A DNA stretch of 64,000 nucleotides from Actinomyces sp. oral taxon 171 str. F0337. GTDB lineage: Bacteria > Actinomycetota > Actinomycetes > Actinomycetales > Actinomycetaceae. Made by a program: the position numbers and the translations under genes. Below the pieces are notes generated by a model, which ran no database searches, was not told the DNA's origin, and was given only the letters and a program-made list of their open reading frames with translations. Shown here one piece after another: positions 34,934 to 46,529 of the stretch (position 1 is its first letter; each line of letters starts with the position of its first letter). Where the stretch lies: contig NZ_CP040005.1 of assembly GCF_005696555.1 (NCBI RefSeq), forward strand, positions 1,860,001 through 1,924,000, written 5' to 3'.

Positions 34934-35830
34934 ATGACCACCACCGCTCCCGACCAGGCCACCGCCACTACGAGCTCTCCTGCCGACTCAGCAGACCACG
35001 GTGCGACCCGCACCGCGCTCGTCACCGGCGCCTCCTCCGGCATCGGCGAGGACACCGCCCGCAAGCTCCAGGCACTGGGCTACATCGTCTACGGCGCAGC
35101 CCGCCGCACCGACCGTCTCCAGGTCCTGGCCGCTGACGGCATCCGCCCGCTGGCCATGAACGTCACCGACGACGCCTCCATGAGCGCCGGCGTGAACCGC
35201 ATCCTGGAAGAGACCGGCCGCATCGACGTCCTGGTCAACAACGCCGGCTACGGCTCCTACGGGGCCATCGAGGACGTCCCGATCGACGAGGCCCGGCGCC
35301 AGTTCGAGGTCAACGTCTTCGGCCTGGGGCGCCTCACCCAGCTCGTCACCCCGCACATGCGCGCCCAGGGCTCGGGAACCATCATCAACATCTCCTCCAT
35401 CGGCGGGAAACTGACCACACCGCTGGGCGGCTGGTACCACGCCACCAAGTACGCCGTCGAGGCCCTGAGCGACGCCCTACGCATCGAACTGTCTCCTTTC
35501 GGGATCGACGTCGTCGTGGTCGAGCCCGGCGGCATCCGCACCGAGTGGGCATCGATCGCCGCCGACCACCTGGAGGCCACGGCCGACGGCAGCGCCTACG
35601 CCAATCAGATCAGGGCCGTGGCCGGAGCCATGCGCAGCGAGTCGAACCGGCGTCGCTACTCCCCGCCGGAGGTCATCGCCCGCACCGTCGGCAAGATCGT
35701 CACCGCCCACCACCCCCGGACCCGTTACGCCGTGGGCTTCATGGCCAAGCCGCTCATCGCCGCGCGCCGGGTCCTGCCCGACCGCGCCTTCGACCAGCTC
35801 ATCAGCGCCGCCTTCGGCTTCCGTCGCTGA
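34934..35830 (+). CDS. Short-chain dehydrogenase/reductase (classical SDR)
   Basis: A 298-residue NAD(P)-dependent oxidoreductase. The Rossmann motif is LVTGASSGIGEDTARKL near residue 33, then NNAGYGSYG near 101, the catalytic Ser in IINISSIGGK near 154 and YHATKYAVEAL with Tyr and Lys near 168, followed by VVEPGGIRTEW. The first 28 residues are an Ala/Thr-rich extension. AGAGGACACC is the nearest purine-rich ribosome binding site. The substrate is unknown; the divergent TetR gene suggests induction by a toxic or metabolic small molecule. Confidence 0.92.
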   Translation: MTTTAPDQATATTSSPADSADHGATRTALVTGASSGIGEDTARKLQALGYIVYGAARRTDRLQVLAADGIRPLAMNVTDDASMSAGVNRILEETGRIDVLVNNAGYGSYGAIEDVPIDEARRQFEVNVFGLGRLTQLVTPHMRAQGSGTIINISSIGGKLTTPLGGWYHATKYAVEALSDALRIELSPFGIDVVVVEPGGIRTEWASIAADHLEATADGSAYANQIRAVAGAMRSESNRRRYSPPEVIARTVGKIVTAHHPRTRYAVGFMAKPLIAARRVLPDRAFDQLISAAFGFRR

Positions 35831-35864
35831 CCCAAGGCCCGGCCCATGCGGATCACTAGCACGA

Positions 35865-35902
35865 GGGGCCAACGACGCCTGCCGCAGTGCGTCGTCGGCC
35901 CC
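35865..35902. terminator. Bidirectional terminator between SDR and M16 peptidase genes
   Basis: GGGGCC-A-ACGACGC pairs with GCGTCGT-C-GGCCCC around a 10-nt loop: 13 paired bases with one internal mismatch. It lies 34 bp after the plus-strand SDR stop and 19 bp after the minus-strand peptidase stop, so it can serve both. Confidence 0.75.
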
Positions 35903-35921
35903 GTTCAGTTATCGGCAGTCA

Positions 35922-37343
35922 TCAGTCGACCGGGCCCACGAGGATACGGGCGCGCTTCTGCTCCACCAGCCAGGCGGCCATCTCACGGACCGCCTCGGGG
36001 GTGACGGCCTCCAGGCGGCGCAGGTTCTCCTCCATGGAGCGCAGGCGCCCGGTGACGACCTCGGCCCGCCCCAGGCGTCCCATGCGCGCCAGGGAGTCCT
36101 CTCCCCCGAGCACCATGGCCCCGCGCAGCTGGCCGCGGGCGCGCATCATCTCCCGCTCGGTGACGCCGTGCTCGGCGAGCTTCTCGAACTCACCGATCAT
36201 GACGGCGCACACCTCGTCGACGTCGCCGGGGGCGCAGCCCGCGTAGAGCCCGAAGGCTCCGGCGCCGGCGTAGGAGGCGTCGAAGGCGTAGGTGGTGTAG
36301 GCCAGGCCCCGCTTCTCGCGCACCTCCTGGAACAGGCGCGAGGACATACCCCCGCCCAGGATGGTGGTGAGCACGCTCATGGCCCAGCGCCGCTCGTCGC
36401 GCACGGCAATGCCCTGGCAGGTCAGGTACAGGTGGGTCTGCTCGCTCTCACGCGGGACGGTGATGTCGTGGACGTCCAGGGGCGCGAAGGGCTCGATCTC
36501 GAAGCGGCGCTCGCGCGGGACGGCGTCGGGTGAGGCGTCCCAGCCGGCCGCGGCCAGATCGGCCAGGACCCGCTCGCAGACCTCGTCGTGGTCGACGGCG
36601 CCGGCGGCCGCCACCACGAGGGTGTCGGAGGCGTATGTGCGCCTGTAGTGCTCCCACACGGCGTCGCGCGGAACCGCGGTGACGGTCTCGTTGGTGCCGC
36701 CGATGGGCCGGCCCAGCGGCGTGTCCTCACCGAAGGCGGCACGGGCGAAGGCCTCCTGGGCGACGTCGGCCGGGTCGTCGGCGGCGTCGGCCAGCTCGGA
36801 GACGATGACGCCGCGCTCGGTCTCGACGTCGGTCGGCTCCAGGAGGGAGGAGGTCACCATGTCGGCGAGCACGTCGAGGGCCTGCATGCTGTCCGGGGCG
36901 AGCACGCGGGCGTAGTAGGAGGTGTGCTCCTTGGAGGTGGCGGCGTTGGACTCCCCGCCGATCATGTCGAAGGCCTCGGCGATGTCGTGGGCGTCACGTG
37001 TAGCGGTGCCTTTGAACAGCAAGTGCTCCAGGAAGTGGGTGGAGCCCTCCTGGCCGGGCACCTCGTCACGGCTCCCGACACCGAACCACATGCCGATCGA
37101 TGCCGAGCGCAGCCCCGGCACGGACTCGGTGATGACTCGCACCCCACCGGGAAGGACTGAGCGGCGGGTGAGCGCGCCGTCGTCGTGCAGGGTCAGCTCG
37201 GTCCCGTCGCGGCCGGGCCGCCCGCGCCCGAGATCCACCTCGGCGTAGTCGGTCGGGCTCGAGGACTCCCCGGTCGCGGGGGTCGAGGAGGGCTGAGAGG
37301 CCGCCGGCCGGGCTGAGCCGGGTCGCATGTCTGGGTTGGTCAC
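35922..37343 (-). CDS. M16 family zinc metallopeptidase (processing-peptidase-like)
   Basis: A 473-residue insulinase/pitrilysin-family protein, the usual downstream neighbour of pnp in actinobacteria. The inverted zinc motif HFLEHLLFKGT is near residue 84, with the third ligand Glu expected in ERGVIVSELADAADD near 157. The C-terminal half contains the family's glycine-rich substrate loop (LGGGMSSRLFQEVREKRGL). Start GTG 37343 is placed by TAGTCT plus six bases (leaderless). The first about 40 residues are unstructured. No signal peptide is visible, so it is probably cytoplasmic. Physiological substrate is unknown. Confidence 0.92.
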   Translation of the reverse strand: MTNPDMRPGSARPAASQPSSTPATGESSSPTDYAEVDLGRGRPGRDGTELTLHDDGALTRRSVLPGGVRVITESVPGLRSASIGMWFGVGSRDEVPGQEGSTHFLEHLLFKGTATRDAHDIAEAFDMIGGESNAATSKEHTSYYARVLAPDSMQALDVLADMVTSSLLEPTDVETERGVIVSELADAADDPADVAQEAFARAAFGEDTPLGRPIGGTNETVTAVPRDAVWEHYRRTYASDTLVVAAAGAVDHDEVCERVLADLAAAGWDASPDAVPRERRFEIEPFAPLDVHDITVPRESEQTHLYLTCQGIAVRDERRWAMSVLTTILGGGMSSRLFQEVREKRGLAYTTYAFDASYAGAGAFGLYAGCAPGDVDEVCAVMIGEFEKLAEHGVTEREMMRARGQLRGAMVLGGEDSLARMGRLGRAEVVTGRLRSMEENLRRLEAVTPEAVREMAAWLVEQKRARILVGPVD

Positions 37344-37349
37344 CCGCGA

Positions 37350-37355
37350 AGACTA
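37350..37355 (-). promoter_or_regulatory. TAGTCT -10 box of the M16 peptidase gene (leaderless spacing)
   Basis: Minus-strand TAGTCT, then TCGCGG, then GTG 37343. It lies 150 bp downstream of pnp, so the peptidase gene has its own promoter rather than depending only on read-through. Confidence 0.55.
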
Positions 37356-37508
37356 ACGGGCTGCGGGGCCCACTGTCGTTCCCCCACCCGGCCACGCCCT
37401 GCCGCGCGCAGCGAACGCGCTCCCCGATGACGACGGTGTCCCCTCCCGGCCCAGGGGACCGATCGGGGACACCGTGCACGTCAGCCGGCTAGCGCCGCTG
37501 AACGGGCC

Positions 37509-39866
<2,358 letters not shown>

Positions 39867-40296
39867 GAAGTCTCTTTCTCGCGATCGTCGTGCCGGGTCC
39901 GTGGCCTTCGATCGAGGCCCACGGAGCCGAGTGCTACCACACGCAGATCTCCATGATCCAAGGGCGCGAGCGCGGTTCCGGAGGCCACCACCGAAAACCG
40001 ACGGGGCCGGCCGCTCTCCGGGTCTCTTCCCGGAGGCGGACTGCGACTCCTCCGCACTCCTGGTCGGCTCACACGCTGGGAGAGCATCGAAGAGCCGTGG
40101 CGAGTACCCGAGGGCGCAGCCGCGCAGATTCTATCGTGCGCGGCCTCATGATGCCGATCAGCGCCACCGGATGCCACGTGAGATGGGACGCGCGGAACCG
40201 ATGACTTCCTGGACCGGGCTCACCTGATCGTGACAAGGTGGCGACCGACGGCAGGACGAAGCAGTCCTGTTCCTTCTCTTCTCAGGAGTGTCAACG
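39867..40296. other. 430-bp divergent region between pnp and fucO, with a pnp leader hairpin
   Basis: On the minus strand, CCGTGG-G-CCT-cgatcga-AGG-CCACGG (39924-39899) folds into a stem with one bulge, 33 bases before the pnp start codon. In E. coli a leader hairpin is cut by RNase III to let PNPase repress itself, so this element may play a similar part. The rest of the gap shows no gene; AGGAG at 40284-40288 is the fucO ribosome binding site. Confidence 0.5.
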
Positions 40297-41448
40297 ATGA
40301 CCCACCGCATGATCTTCAACCAGACCGGCTACTTCGGCAGGGGCGCGATCGCCCATATCGCCCCCGAGATCGCCCGCCGGGGCCTGACCAAGGCCTTCAT
40401 CGTCACCGACCCGGTCCTGGCCGAAAACGGCACCGCCGCCCGCATCACAGATCTGCTCGATGAGGCCGGCATCGGCTGGGAGGTCTTCTCCGACGTTGCC
40501 CCCAACCCACCGATCAAGAAGGTTCAGGCCGGACTGGCAGCCTTCCGCTCCTCGGGCGCCGACGTACTCATCGGCCTGGGCGGGGGCTCGCCCCAGGACA
40601 CGTGCAAGGCGATCTCGGTCATCGCCACCAACCCCGACTTCGAGGACGTGCTGAGCCTGGAGGGCCTGTCCCCCACCACCAGGCCGGGCGTGCCGATCAT
40701 CGGCGTGCCCACCACTGCGGGCACGGCCAGCGAGACCACCATCAACTACGTCATCACCGACACCGCCAAGCAGCGTAAGTTCGTGTGCGTCGACCCCCAC
40801 GACATCCCGGTCCTGGCCATCGTGGACCCCGACCTCATGGACGGCATGCCCCGTTCGCTCAAGGTTGCCACCGGTCTGGACGCCCTCACCCACGCCATCG
40901 AGGGGTACATCACACCGGGTGCGTGGGAGCTCTCCGACGCCCTGTGCCTGCGCTCCATCCAGATGATCGCGGCGAACCTGCGGGCCGCTGCCGACGGGGA
41001 CGCCGACGCCGTCGAGCAGATGAGCCTGGCCGCCTACATCAACGGCATGGCCTACTCCAACGTCGGACTCGGTCTGGTCCACGGCATGGCCCACCCGCTG
41101 GGCGGGCGCTACAACGCCCCGCACGGGGTTGCCAACGGGATCCTCCTGGCACCGGTCATGGCCTTCAACGCCGAGCACACCGGGGAGAAGTACCGCGATA
41201 TCGCTGAGGCCTTCGGGGTTGAGGAAGCCCGGACGATGCCACTGGAGGAGGCGCGCTCCGCGGCCGTGGAGGCCGTGGCCCAGCTGACGCGGGACCTGGG
41301 CAACCCCACCCGGATCTCCGAGGTCGGAGTGGAGGCCGACGGCATCGAGGCCCTGACCGAAGACGCCTTCGCCGACGTGTGCACGCCGGGCAACCCGCGT
41401 CCCGCGACCCGCGAGGACATCAAGGCGCTCTACACCTCACTGCTCTGA
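40297..41448 (+). CDS. fucO: Iron-dependent alcohol dehydrogenase, lactaldehyde reductase type
   Basis: Group III metal-dependent dehydrogenase; FucO reduces L-lactaldehyde from fucose/rhamnose breakdown to 1,2-propanediol with NADH. The 383 residues show MIFNQTGYFGRGA, LIGLGGGSPQDTCKAI near 95, PTTAGTASETT, the metal-binding region GLDALTHAIEGYI near 196 and HGMAHPLGGRYNAPHGVANG near 262. AGGAG lies eight bases before ATG 40297. There are no fucose or rhamnose genes beside it, so the metabolic setting is unclear. The gene sits between rpsO and pnp on the opposite strand, an insertion into a usually adjacent pair. Confidence 0.92.
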   Translation: MTHRMIFNQTGYFGRGAIAHIAPEIARRGLTKAFIVTDPVLAENGTAARITDLLDEAGIGWEVFSDVAPNPPIKKVQAGLAAFRSSGADVLIGLGGGSPQDTCKAISVIATNPDFEDVLSLEGLSPTTRPGVPIIGVPTTAGTASETTINYVITDTAKQRKFVCVDPHDIPVLAIVDPDLMDGMPRSLKVATGLDALTHAIEGYITPGAWELSDALCLRSIQMIAANLRAAADGDADAVEQMSLAAYINGMAYSNVGLGLVHGMAHPLGGRYNAPHGVANGILLAPVMAFNAEHTGEKYRDIAEAFGVEEARTMPLEEARSAAVEAVAQLTRDLGNPTRISEVGVEADGIEALTEDAFADVCTPGNPRPATREDIKALYTSLL

Positions 41449-41475
41449 GCGTGGGCGAAGCATCCCGGAAACGCC

Positions 41476-41515
41476 GTGCGGCCCGGCTCCCCTCACAGTG
41501 GGGGCCGGGCCGCAC
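41476..41515. terminator. Bidirectional terminator between fucO and rpsO
   Basis: GTGCGGCCCGGC and GCCGGGCCGCAC are perfect 12-bp arms, continued inward by CCCC/GGGG around a short loop. It lies 28 bp past the fucO stop and 22 bp past the rpsO stop on the other strand. Confidence 0.8.
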
Positions 41516-41536
41516 GGCTCGAGGCTGTCAGCGCGC

Positions 41537-41806
41537 TCAGCGGCGGATGCCGAGGCGGGCGATGAGGGCACGGTAGCGCTCGATGTCCTCCTTCATGAGG
41601 TAGTCGAGCAGGCGGCGGCGCTTACCGATGAGCAGGTAGAGGCCACGACGTGAGTGGTGGTCGTGGGTGTGGCCCTTGAAGTGCTCGGTGAGGTTGGAGA
41701 TGCGCTCGGTGAGGATGGCGACCTGGACCTCCGGGGAGCCCGTGTCGCCCTCGTGGGTGGCGTACTCGGCGATGATCTCTTGCTTGCGCTCTGCGGTAAC
41801 CGACAT
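41537..41806 (-). CDS. rpsO: 30S ribosomal protein S15
   Basis: An 89-residue primary 16S-rRNA-binding protein that nucleates the central domain of the small subunit. It reads [20 protein letters not shown] and contains [32 protein letters not shown] and [14 protein letters not shown], with the typical IARLGIRR end. GGAG lies seven bases upstream of ATG 41806. It lies 220 bp downstream of ribF; that spacer has no gene. Confidence 0.98.
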   Translation of the reverse strand: MSVTAERKQEIIAEYATHEGDTGSPEVQVAILTERISNLTEHFKGHTHDHHSRRGLYLLIGKRRRLLDYLMKEDIERYRALIARLGIRR

Positions 41807-42026
41807 GCGGACTCCTTCGGGTCTCGTTGCACGGAGCGCCGGGGCAGGTTCTCCCGGGCATGAGGTATCCGTGGCCGATCGACGGCCCGCCAACCTTACC
41901 AGCGCCGTGTCCCTCCGATCGCGCCAGAGGCTGTGTGAACCGGCACAATCGCAGGGCTGAAGCGGGATACCACGGTCGTGCCCTGACGATGGGCACTCCC
42001 CCGAGGACTCAGCTTCACCACCGAGG

Positions 42027-43073
42027 CTACTGCGCGGTGACGTCCTCGGGACGAATCGGCTCGGGGACCGGAACCCCCAGAATTCGGGCGGTGTCCTCGA
42101 TATCGGAGCGCATCTGAGCCAGGAGCGGATCCAGCCCGTCGAAGGCGAGCATGGGACGCAGGCGCTCGACGAGCTCGACCCCCACCTCCTCGCCGTAGAG
42201 GTTGAGGTCGGCTCGCCCCAGGACGTGAGCCTCGACCGTACGCTGGGGGACGTCGTCGAAGGTGGGATTGGTTCCGATCGAGATGGCAGCGGGCAGCCGC
42301 TGGACGCTGCCTCCGTCACCGCCACCACGAATCAGCCAGCCGGCGTAGACGCCGTCCGGCGGCACGACGCCGGCGGTGGCGGCCTCCAGGTTGGCGGTGG
42401 GGAACCCGAGCTCGCGGCCGCGGCGCAGGCCTCGTACGACGACGCCGCGCAGCCGGTGGGGCCGGCCCAGGACCCGGCTGACCTGCCCCATGTTCCCGTC
42501 CTTGAGGCACTGCCGGATCCACGTCGAGGACCAGCGCCGCCCCTCGTCGGAGCGGATCGTGGAGACGATCTCCACCTCGAAGCCGTCAGCCCTCCCGATC
42601 TGCTCCAGGGTGGCGGCGTCTCCGGCGTTGCGCCAACCGAAGCGGACGTCGTCGCCGACGACGACCGCACGGGCCCCGAGCAGCCCCTCCAGCCAGGTGC
42701 GCACGAAGTCCTGCGGGTTCTGGGAGGCGAAGTCGAGCGTGTAGGTGATGACCAGGACCGCGTCGAGGCCGAGGTCCTCCAGGGAGGTCAGGCGGTCGGT
42801 CAGGGAGGCGATGAGGGGCAGGTCGGCCTCCGGCTGGTGGACGCTACGGGGGTGGGGATCGAAGGTGATCGCGACGGCCAGGGGCCGCCGGTCGCCGTGG
42901 GCGAGCTCGTGGGATAGCTCGACGACGCGCCCCAGGACCGCCTGATGCCCGCGGTGGACGCCGTCGAAGATGCCCATCGTGACCACGGAACCCGGTCCTC
43001 CCGGAGCGCTCAGGCTCGCTGGCACCTGCTCGGCGCCGTACCAGACCTCCACTGTCGCTGTCCCTGCTCTCAT
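42027..43073 (-). CDS. ribF: Bifunctional riboflavin kinase/FAD synthetase
   Basis: Makes FMN from riboflavin and then FAD. ATG 43073 gives 348 residues; a GTG seven codons later (43052) is an alternative. The N-terminal adenylyltransferase shows [18 protein letters not shown] near 32, [11 protein letters not shown] and the [16 protein letters not shown] loop near 162. The C-terminal flavokinase shows [20 protein letters not shown] and the Asn-Pro-Thr/Glu-x-His motif [11 protein letters not shown] and RTVEAHVL. Both domains are complete. It is in its conserved place upstream of rpsO; the usual truB neighbour is displaced by the ABC exporter block. Confidence 0.95.
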   Translation of the reverse strand: MRAGTATVEVWYGAEQVPASLSAPGGPGSVVTMGIFDGVHRGHQAVLGRVVELSHELAHGDRRPLAVAITFDPHPRSVHQPEADLPLIASLTDRLTSLEDLGLDAVLVITYTLDFASQNPQDFVRTWLEGLLGARAVVVGDDVRFGWRNAGDAATLEQIGRADGFEVEIVSTIRSDEGRRWSSTWIRQCLKDGNMGQVSRVLGRPHRLRGVVVRGLRRGRELGFPTANLEAATAGVVPPDGVYAGWLIRGGGDGGSVQRLPAAISIGTNPTFDDVPQRTVEAHVLGRADLNLYGEEVGVELVERLRPMLAFDGLDPLLAQMRSDIEDTARILGVPVPEPIRPEDVTAQ

Positions 43074-43216
43074 CGGCCCGCGGGGCGCAACGCGCCCCTG
43101 TCTGCATCCGCATCCGCACGCTCCTGCCCACCCGGCCGGGTCGGGAGAGGTGCCTGTGCGGGACAACCCTGCCACGGGGGCGCCGCAGGATGCGACCCGG
43201 TCGCCCTCGACACGCC

Positions 43217-43264
43217 TTGACGAGTTTCGACCGTCGGTCTATTCTCGATACCGACTGCCAGTCG
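43217..43264 (+). promoter_or_regulatory. Strong promoter with two dyads for the ABC exporter operon
   Basis: TTGACG (43217-43222), exactly 17 bp, TATTCT (43240-43245). A GACC-GTC-GGTC dyad (43229-43239) touches the -10 and a CGACT-GCC-AGTCG dyad (43252-43264) covers the expected start point; their centres are 24 bp apart. This fits repression by a dimeric regulator not encoded here. Confidence 0.7.
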
Positions 43265-43355
43265 ATTAACGTCATGAACCGTTCCCTCACCTGGGAATCC
43301 CTCACCTGTGAAAGAGCCCGCAAGACCGAGGACAGACTCCAAGGAGGCTGCTGTC

Positions 43356-45686
43356 ATGCTGATGCGACTTCTCAAGGCGGACCTTGCGCGCGGCGCCGTT
43401 GTGGCCGCGACCCTGACCGCTCTCATCGCCCTGGCTGCCACACTGATGTCGGCCGGGATGTCACTGATCGTGGACAGCCTGTCGGCATCGAATCGGCTCT
43501 CGCAGCGGGCAGAGCTGCCGGACCTGGTACAGATGCACGCCGGCCGGATCGACGACCGCGACCTGCAGGCGATCGAGACGTGGATGGAGGCCCGCAGCGA
43601 CGTCACCGACCACGAGGTCATCAAGACCCTGCCGGTGGCGCGCCAGGAGCTGTCCATCAACGGCGTCAACCAGTCCGAGTCCTACAACGAGCCCGCCTTC
43701 GTCACCTCCCCCAAGCACCTCGACCTCCTGCTCGACGACGATGGCGAGCCCGTCAGCCCGGGGCCGGGAGAGGTGGTCCTGCCGATCCACTACCGGGCGA
43801 TCAAGAGCGCCGATGTCGGCGACACGGTGACCGTCAGCAGCGCCGGCAGGACGACGACCCTGACCGTGGTGGGATTCGCACGCGACGCCCAGATGAATGC
43901 CGCCATGATCCCCTCCAAGCGCCTGGTGGTCTCACCCGAGGACTTCTCCGCCCTGGAGCAGCAGATCACCGAGCCCGAGTACCTCATTGAGATGACCCTG
44001 ACCGACTCCGCCCGTCCCGGTGGCGTCATCGACGCCTACAAGGAGGCGGGTCTGCCCAGCAGTGGCATCAACATCAGCGCCTCGATGATGCAGCTCATGA
44101 ACTCCCTGAACACCATGCTCATCGTGGCCGTGGCCCTGGTGGTGGCGATCGTTCTGGCGGTTGTCGCCATCCTCGCCCTGCGCTACACAGTGTTCGCGGC
44201 CATCGAGACGGACCTGGCTCAGATCGCCGTGCTCAAGGCCATCGGAGCTCCACTGAGGGGGATACGCCGCCTCTACGTGGCCAAGTACCTGGCCCTGTCA
44301 GCAGTGGGAGCAACCCTGGGCTATGCGGTGGGGCAGTCCCTGGCCACCGCCCTGGAGGCACCGACGAACCTCTACCTGGGCAGGCCCGCGACAACCCCGT
44401 GGAGCGTGGGGCTGCCGATCCTCACGGTGCTGGTCCTGGCACTCGGCGTCATCGGCTTCACCTGGTTGGCCCTGCGGCGCATCGGCCGTATCTCGGCGAT
44501 CGAGGCACTGCGCAGCGGCACCAGCGCCAGCCTGCGCCCGCGCCGACAGCGTTGGAGACTGGCCGCTCTCCGCCGCCTCCCGGTTCAGGTGTGGCTCGGG
44601 GCGCGCGAGGCGCTGCGCCCCTCCAACGCCCTGCTGCTCGGCATCCTGGCGCTGTGCACCTTCACCATGGTGCTGCCGACGAACGTCTCCACCACCCTGA
44701 GCAATCCGCAAGTCGCCACCTACCTGGGGGCGGGCCGGGCCGATCTGCGCATCGATGTGCGCGCCGGGGTCCAGGACCTGGCCGCCGTGGAGAAGGCCGT
44801 CGACTCCGACCCTCGCGTCACCCGGCACGCCACCATGCTGCGCCGCAGCTACAAGATGTCCTCGGCCGCCGGCCGCTGGGAGCCGGTGATCATCGATATC
44901 GGGAACCATGAGGCCTTCCCCATGAAGTACATCTCCGGGCGCGGTCCCAGCACGGACGACGAGGTCTCCCTGTCCTACAGCCAGGCCGAGGCCACGGGCG
45001 CCAAGGAGGGATCCACGGTCACCGTGCAGACCGCCGACAGCAACAAGGACCTCACGGTCACGGGCGTCTACCAGGACATCACCAACGACGGGCATACCGC
45101 CAAGGCCACCTTCGACGACGGCGCTCCCGCGCTGTGGCAGATCGTCTACGCCGACGCCCACTCCACCAAGCAGGCCAGTAGCCTCGCCAAGCAGCTGAGC
45201 GGCGAGTATCCGGGAGTCCAGGCGATCAGCATGAATCAGTACGCCGCCCAGTTCTTCGGGGCCACCGGCTCCCAGGTCCGCGTCATCACCACGCTGGCCT
45301 GCGCCATCGCACTGGGGCTGTCCTTCCTCATCACGGTGCTGTTCACCGTCCTCATCGTCTCGCGGGAGCGGCCTCAGATCGGCGTCCTGATGGCACTGGG
45401 CTGCACCAGGCGGGCCGTTGCGGGGCAGTACCTCGTCCGTTTCGGTCTTCTGGCGCTGACAGGGATCGCGCTGGGGCTCCTGGGGGCCTCGGCCCTGGGC
45501 AGCCCTGCGATCGGGATGGTCATGGCCTCACGCGGAGCACCCGACCTCCAGCTCCTTCCCAATTGGTGGCTGGTGGGGCTCGTCCTGCCGGGGGCGCTGC
45601 TGGCCACCGTCATCGGCGCCGTCGCGCTGGCCCTCAAACGTCTGCGCACCATGCCCCTGACCATGACCCTGAACACCGGCGAGTAA
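43356..45686 (+). CDS. ABC transporter permease with two FtsX-like domains
   Basis: A 776-residue membrane protein of the MacB/FtsX superfamily. ATG 43356 follows AAGGAGG. A first helix (GAVVAATLTALIALAATLMS) precedes an extracytoplasmic domain of about 200 residues, then three helices from MLIVAVALVVAIVLAVVAIL, a second extracytoplasmic domain (residues about 450-640) and three final helices starting VITTLACAIALGLSFLITVL. Such long duplicated permeases export peptides, antibiotics or lipoproteins, or pull on substrates by mechanotransmission. The ATPase gene follows 11 bp later. No two-component system or bacteriocin gene lies beside it, so the substrate is unknown; regulation from the dyad-bearing promoter is likely. 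Confidence 0.92.
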   Translation: MLMRLLKADLARGAVVAATLTALIALAATLMSAGMSLIVDSLSASNRLSQRAELPDLVQMHAGRIDDRDLQAIETWMEARSDVTDHEVIKTLPVARQELSINGVNQSESYNEPAFVTSPKHLDLLLDDDGEPVSPGPGEVVLPIHYRAIKSADVGDTVTVSSAGRTTTLTVVGFARDAQMNAAMIPSKRLVVSPEDFSALEQQITEPEYLIEMTLTDSARPGGVIDAYKEAGLPSSGINISASMMQLMNSLNTMLIVAVALVVAIVLAVVAILALRYTVFAAIETDLAQIAVLKAIGAPLRGIRRLYVAKYLALSAVGATLGYAVGQSLATALEAPTNLYLGRPATTPWSVGLPILTVLVLALGVIGFTWLALRRIGRISAIEALRSGTSASLRPRRQRWRLAALRRLPVQVWLGAREALRPSNALLLGILALCTFTMVLPTNVSTTLSNPQVATYLGAGRADLRIDVRAGVQDLAAVEKAVDSDPRVTRHATMLRRSYKMSSAAGRWEPVIIDIGNHEAFPMKYISGRGPSTDDEVSLSYSQAEATGAKEGSTVTVQTADSNKDLTVTGVYQDITNDGHTAKATFDDGAPALWQIVYADAHSTKQASSLAKQLSGEYPGVQAISMNQYAAQFFGATGSQVRVITTLACAIALGLSFLITVLFTVLIVSRERPQIGVLMALGCTRRAVAGQYLVRFGLLALTGIALGLLGASALGSPAIGMVMASRGAPDLQLLPNWWLVGLVLPGALLATVIGAVALALKRLRTMPLTMTLNTGE

Positions 45687-45697
45687 GGAGAGACAGA

Positions 45698-46519
45698 ATG
45701 CGCGCCTCCACACCATCGGGCTCCGCATTGCGCACCGGCTCAGCAGCCGTGGAACCAGCCGTCCCCACGGGAGACGGACAACTAGCCCTACGGGCCCAGC
45801 ACCTGTCCAAGAGCTACCACTCCCCCGTCCTGCGAGACCTCGACCTGGATGTCGAGCAGGGGCAGTTCGTCGCCATCATGGGGCCCTCCGGGTCTGGGAA
45901 GTCCACCCTTCTGCACTGCCTGAGCGGTATGGACCGGCCCGATGCCGGCTCGGTGCTCCTGGGCGGCACTGAGATCACGAGCCTGAGTGAGAAGGAGCTG
46001 GCGGTGCTGCGGCTGACGCGCTTCGGATTCATCTTCCAGCGGGCGCACCTCATGACCACCCTGTGCCTGCTGGACAACATCGTCCTGCCCGGGTTCCTGG
46101 CGGGTCTGCGTCCGCGTCCCGAGGTCACGGCGCGTGGAGAGGAGCTGATGGAGCGCATGGGGATCGCCGAGCTGGCCACCAGCGGCGTCACCGAGGTCTC
46201 CGGCGGCCAGCTGCAGCGCGCCGGCATCTGCCGGGCCCTCATCAACGACCCCGGGATCGTCTTCGCCGACGAGCCCACCGGAGCGCTCAACTCCGCCACC
46301 GCGCTGCAGATCCTCGACCTGCTCGGGGAGATTCACGCCTCGGGAACGACTCTCGTCATGGTCACCCACGACGCCCAGGTGGCGGCCCGGGCCGACCGGG
46401 TCCTGGTGCTGGTGGACGGGCGGATCATGGAGGACCTGCTCCTGGGCGGATACGAGGAGGCTGAGGGGCCCTCACGCCTGGCGACGGTCACCGAGGCCCT
46501 CCAGCGGCGCAGCGTGTGA
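45698..46519 (+). CDS. ABC transporter ATP-binding protein (LolD/MacB-type)
   Basis: A 273-residue ATPase pairing with the preceding permease. AAGGAG lies seven bases before ATG 45698. Walker A is IMGPSGSGKSTLLHCLSG near 70, the Q-loop FGFIFQRAHLM near 113, the signature VSGGQLQRAGICRALI near 169 and Walker B IVFADEPTGALN near 190, with the switch His in LVMVTHDAQ. The first about 28 residues are a Ser/Gly extension. It should energise export by the permease. It ends 10 bp before the convergent Cys-rich gene. Confidence 0.94.
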   Translation: MRASTPSGSALRTGSAAVEPAVPTGDGQLALRAQHLSKSYHSPVLRDLDLDVEQGQFVAIMGPSGSGKSTLLHCLSGMDRPDAGSVLLGGTEITSLSEKELAVLRLTRFGFIFQRAHLMTTLCLLDNIVLPGFLAGLRPRPEVTARGEELMERMGIAELATSGVTEVSGGQLQRAGICRALINDPGIVFADEPTGALNSATALQILDLLGEIHASGTTLVMVTHDAQVAARADRVLVLVDGRIMEDLLLGGYEEAEGPSRLATVTEALQRRSV

Positions 46520-46529
46520 CTGGGCCGGC

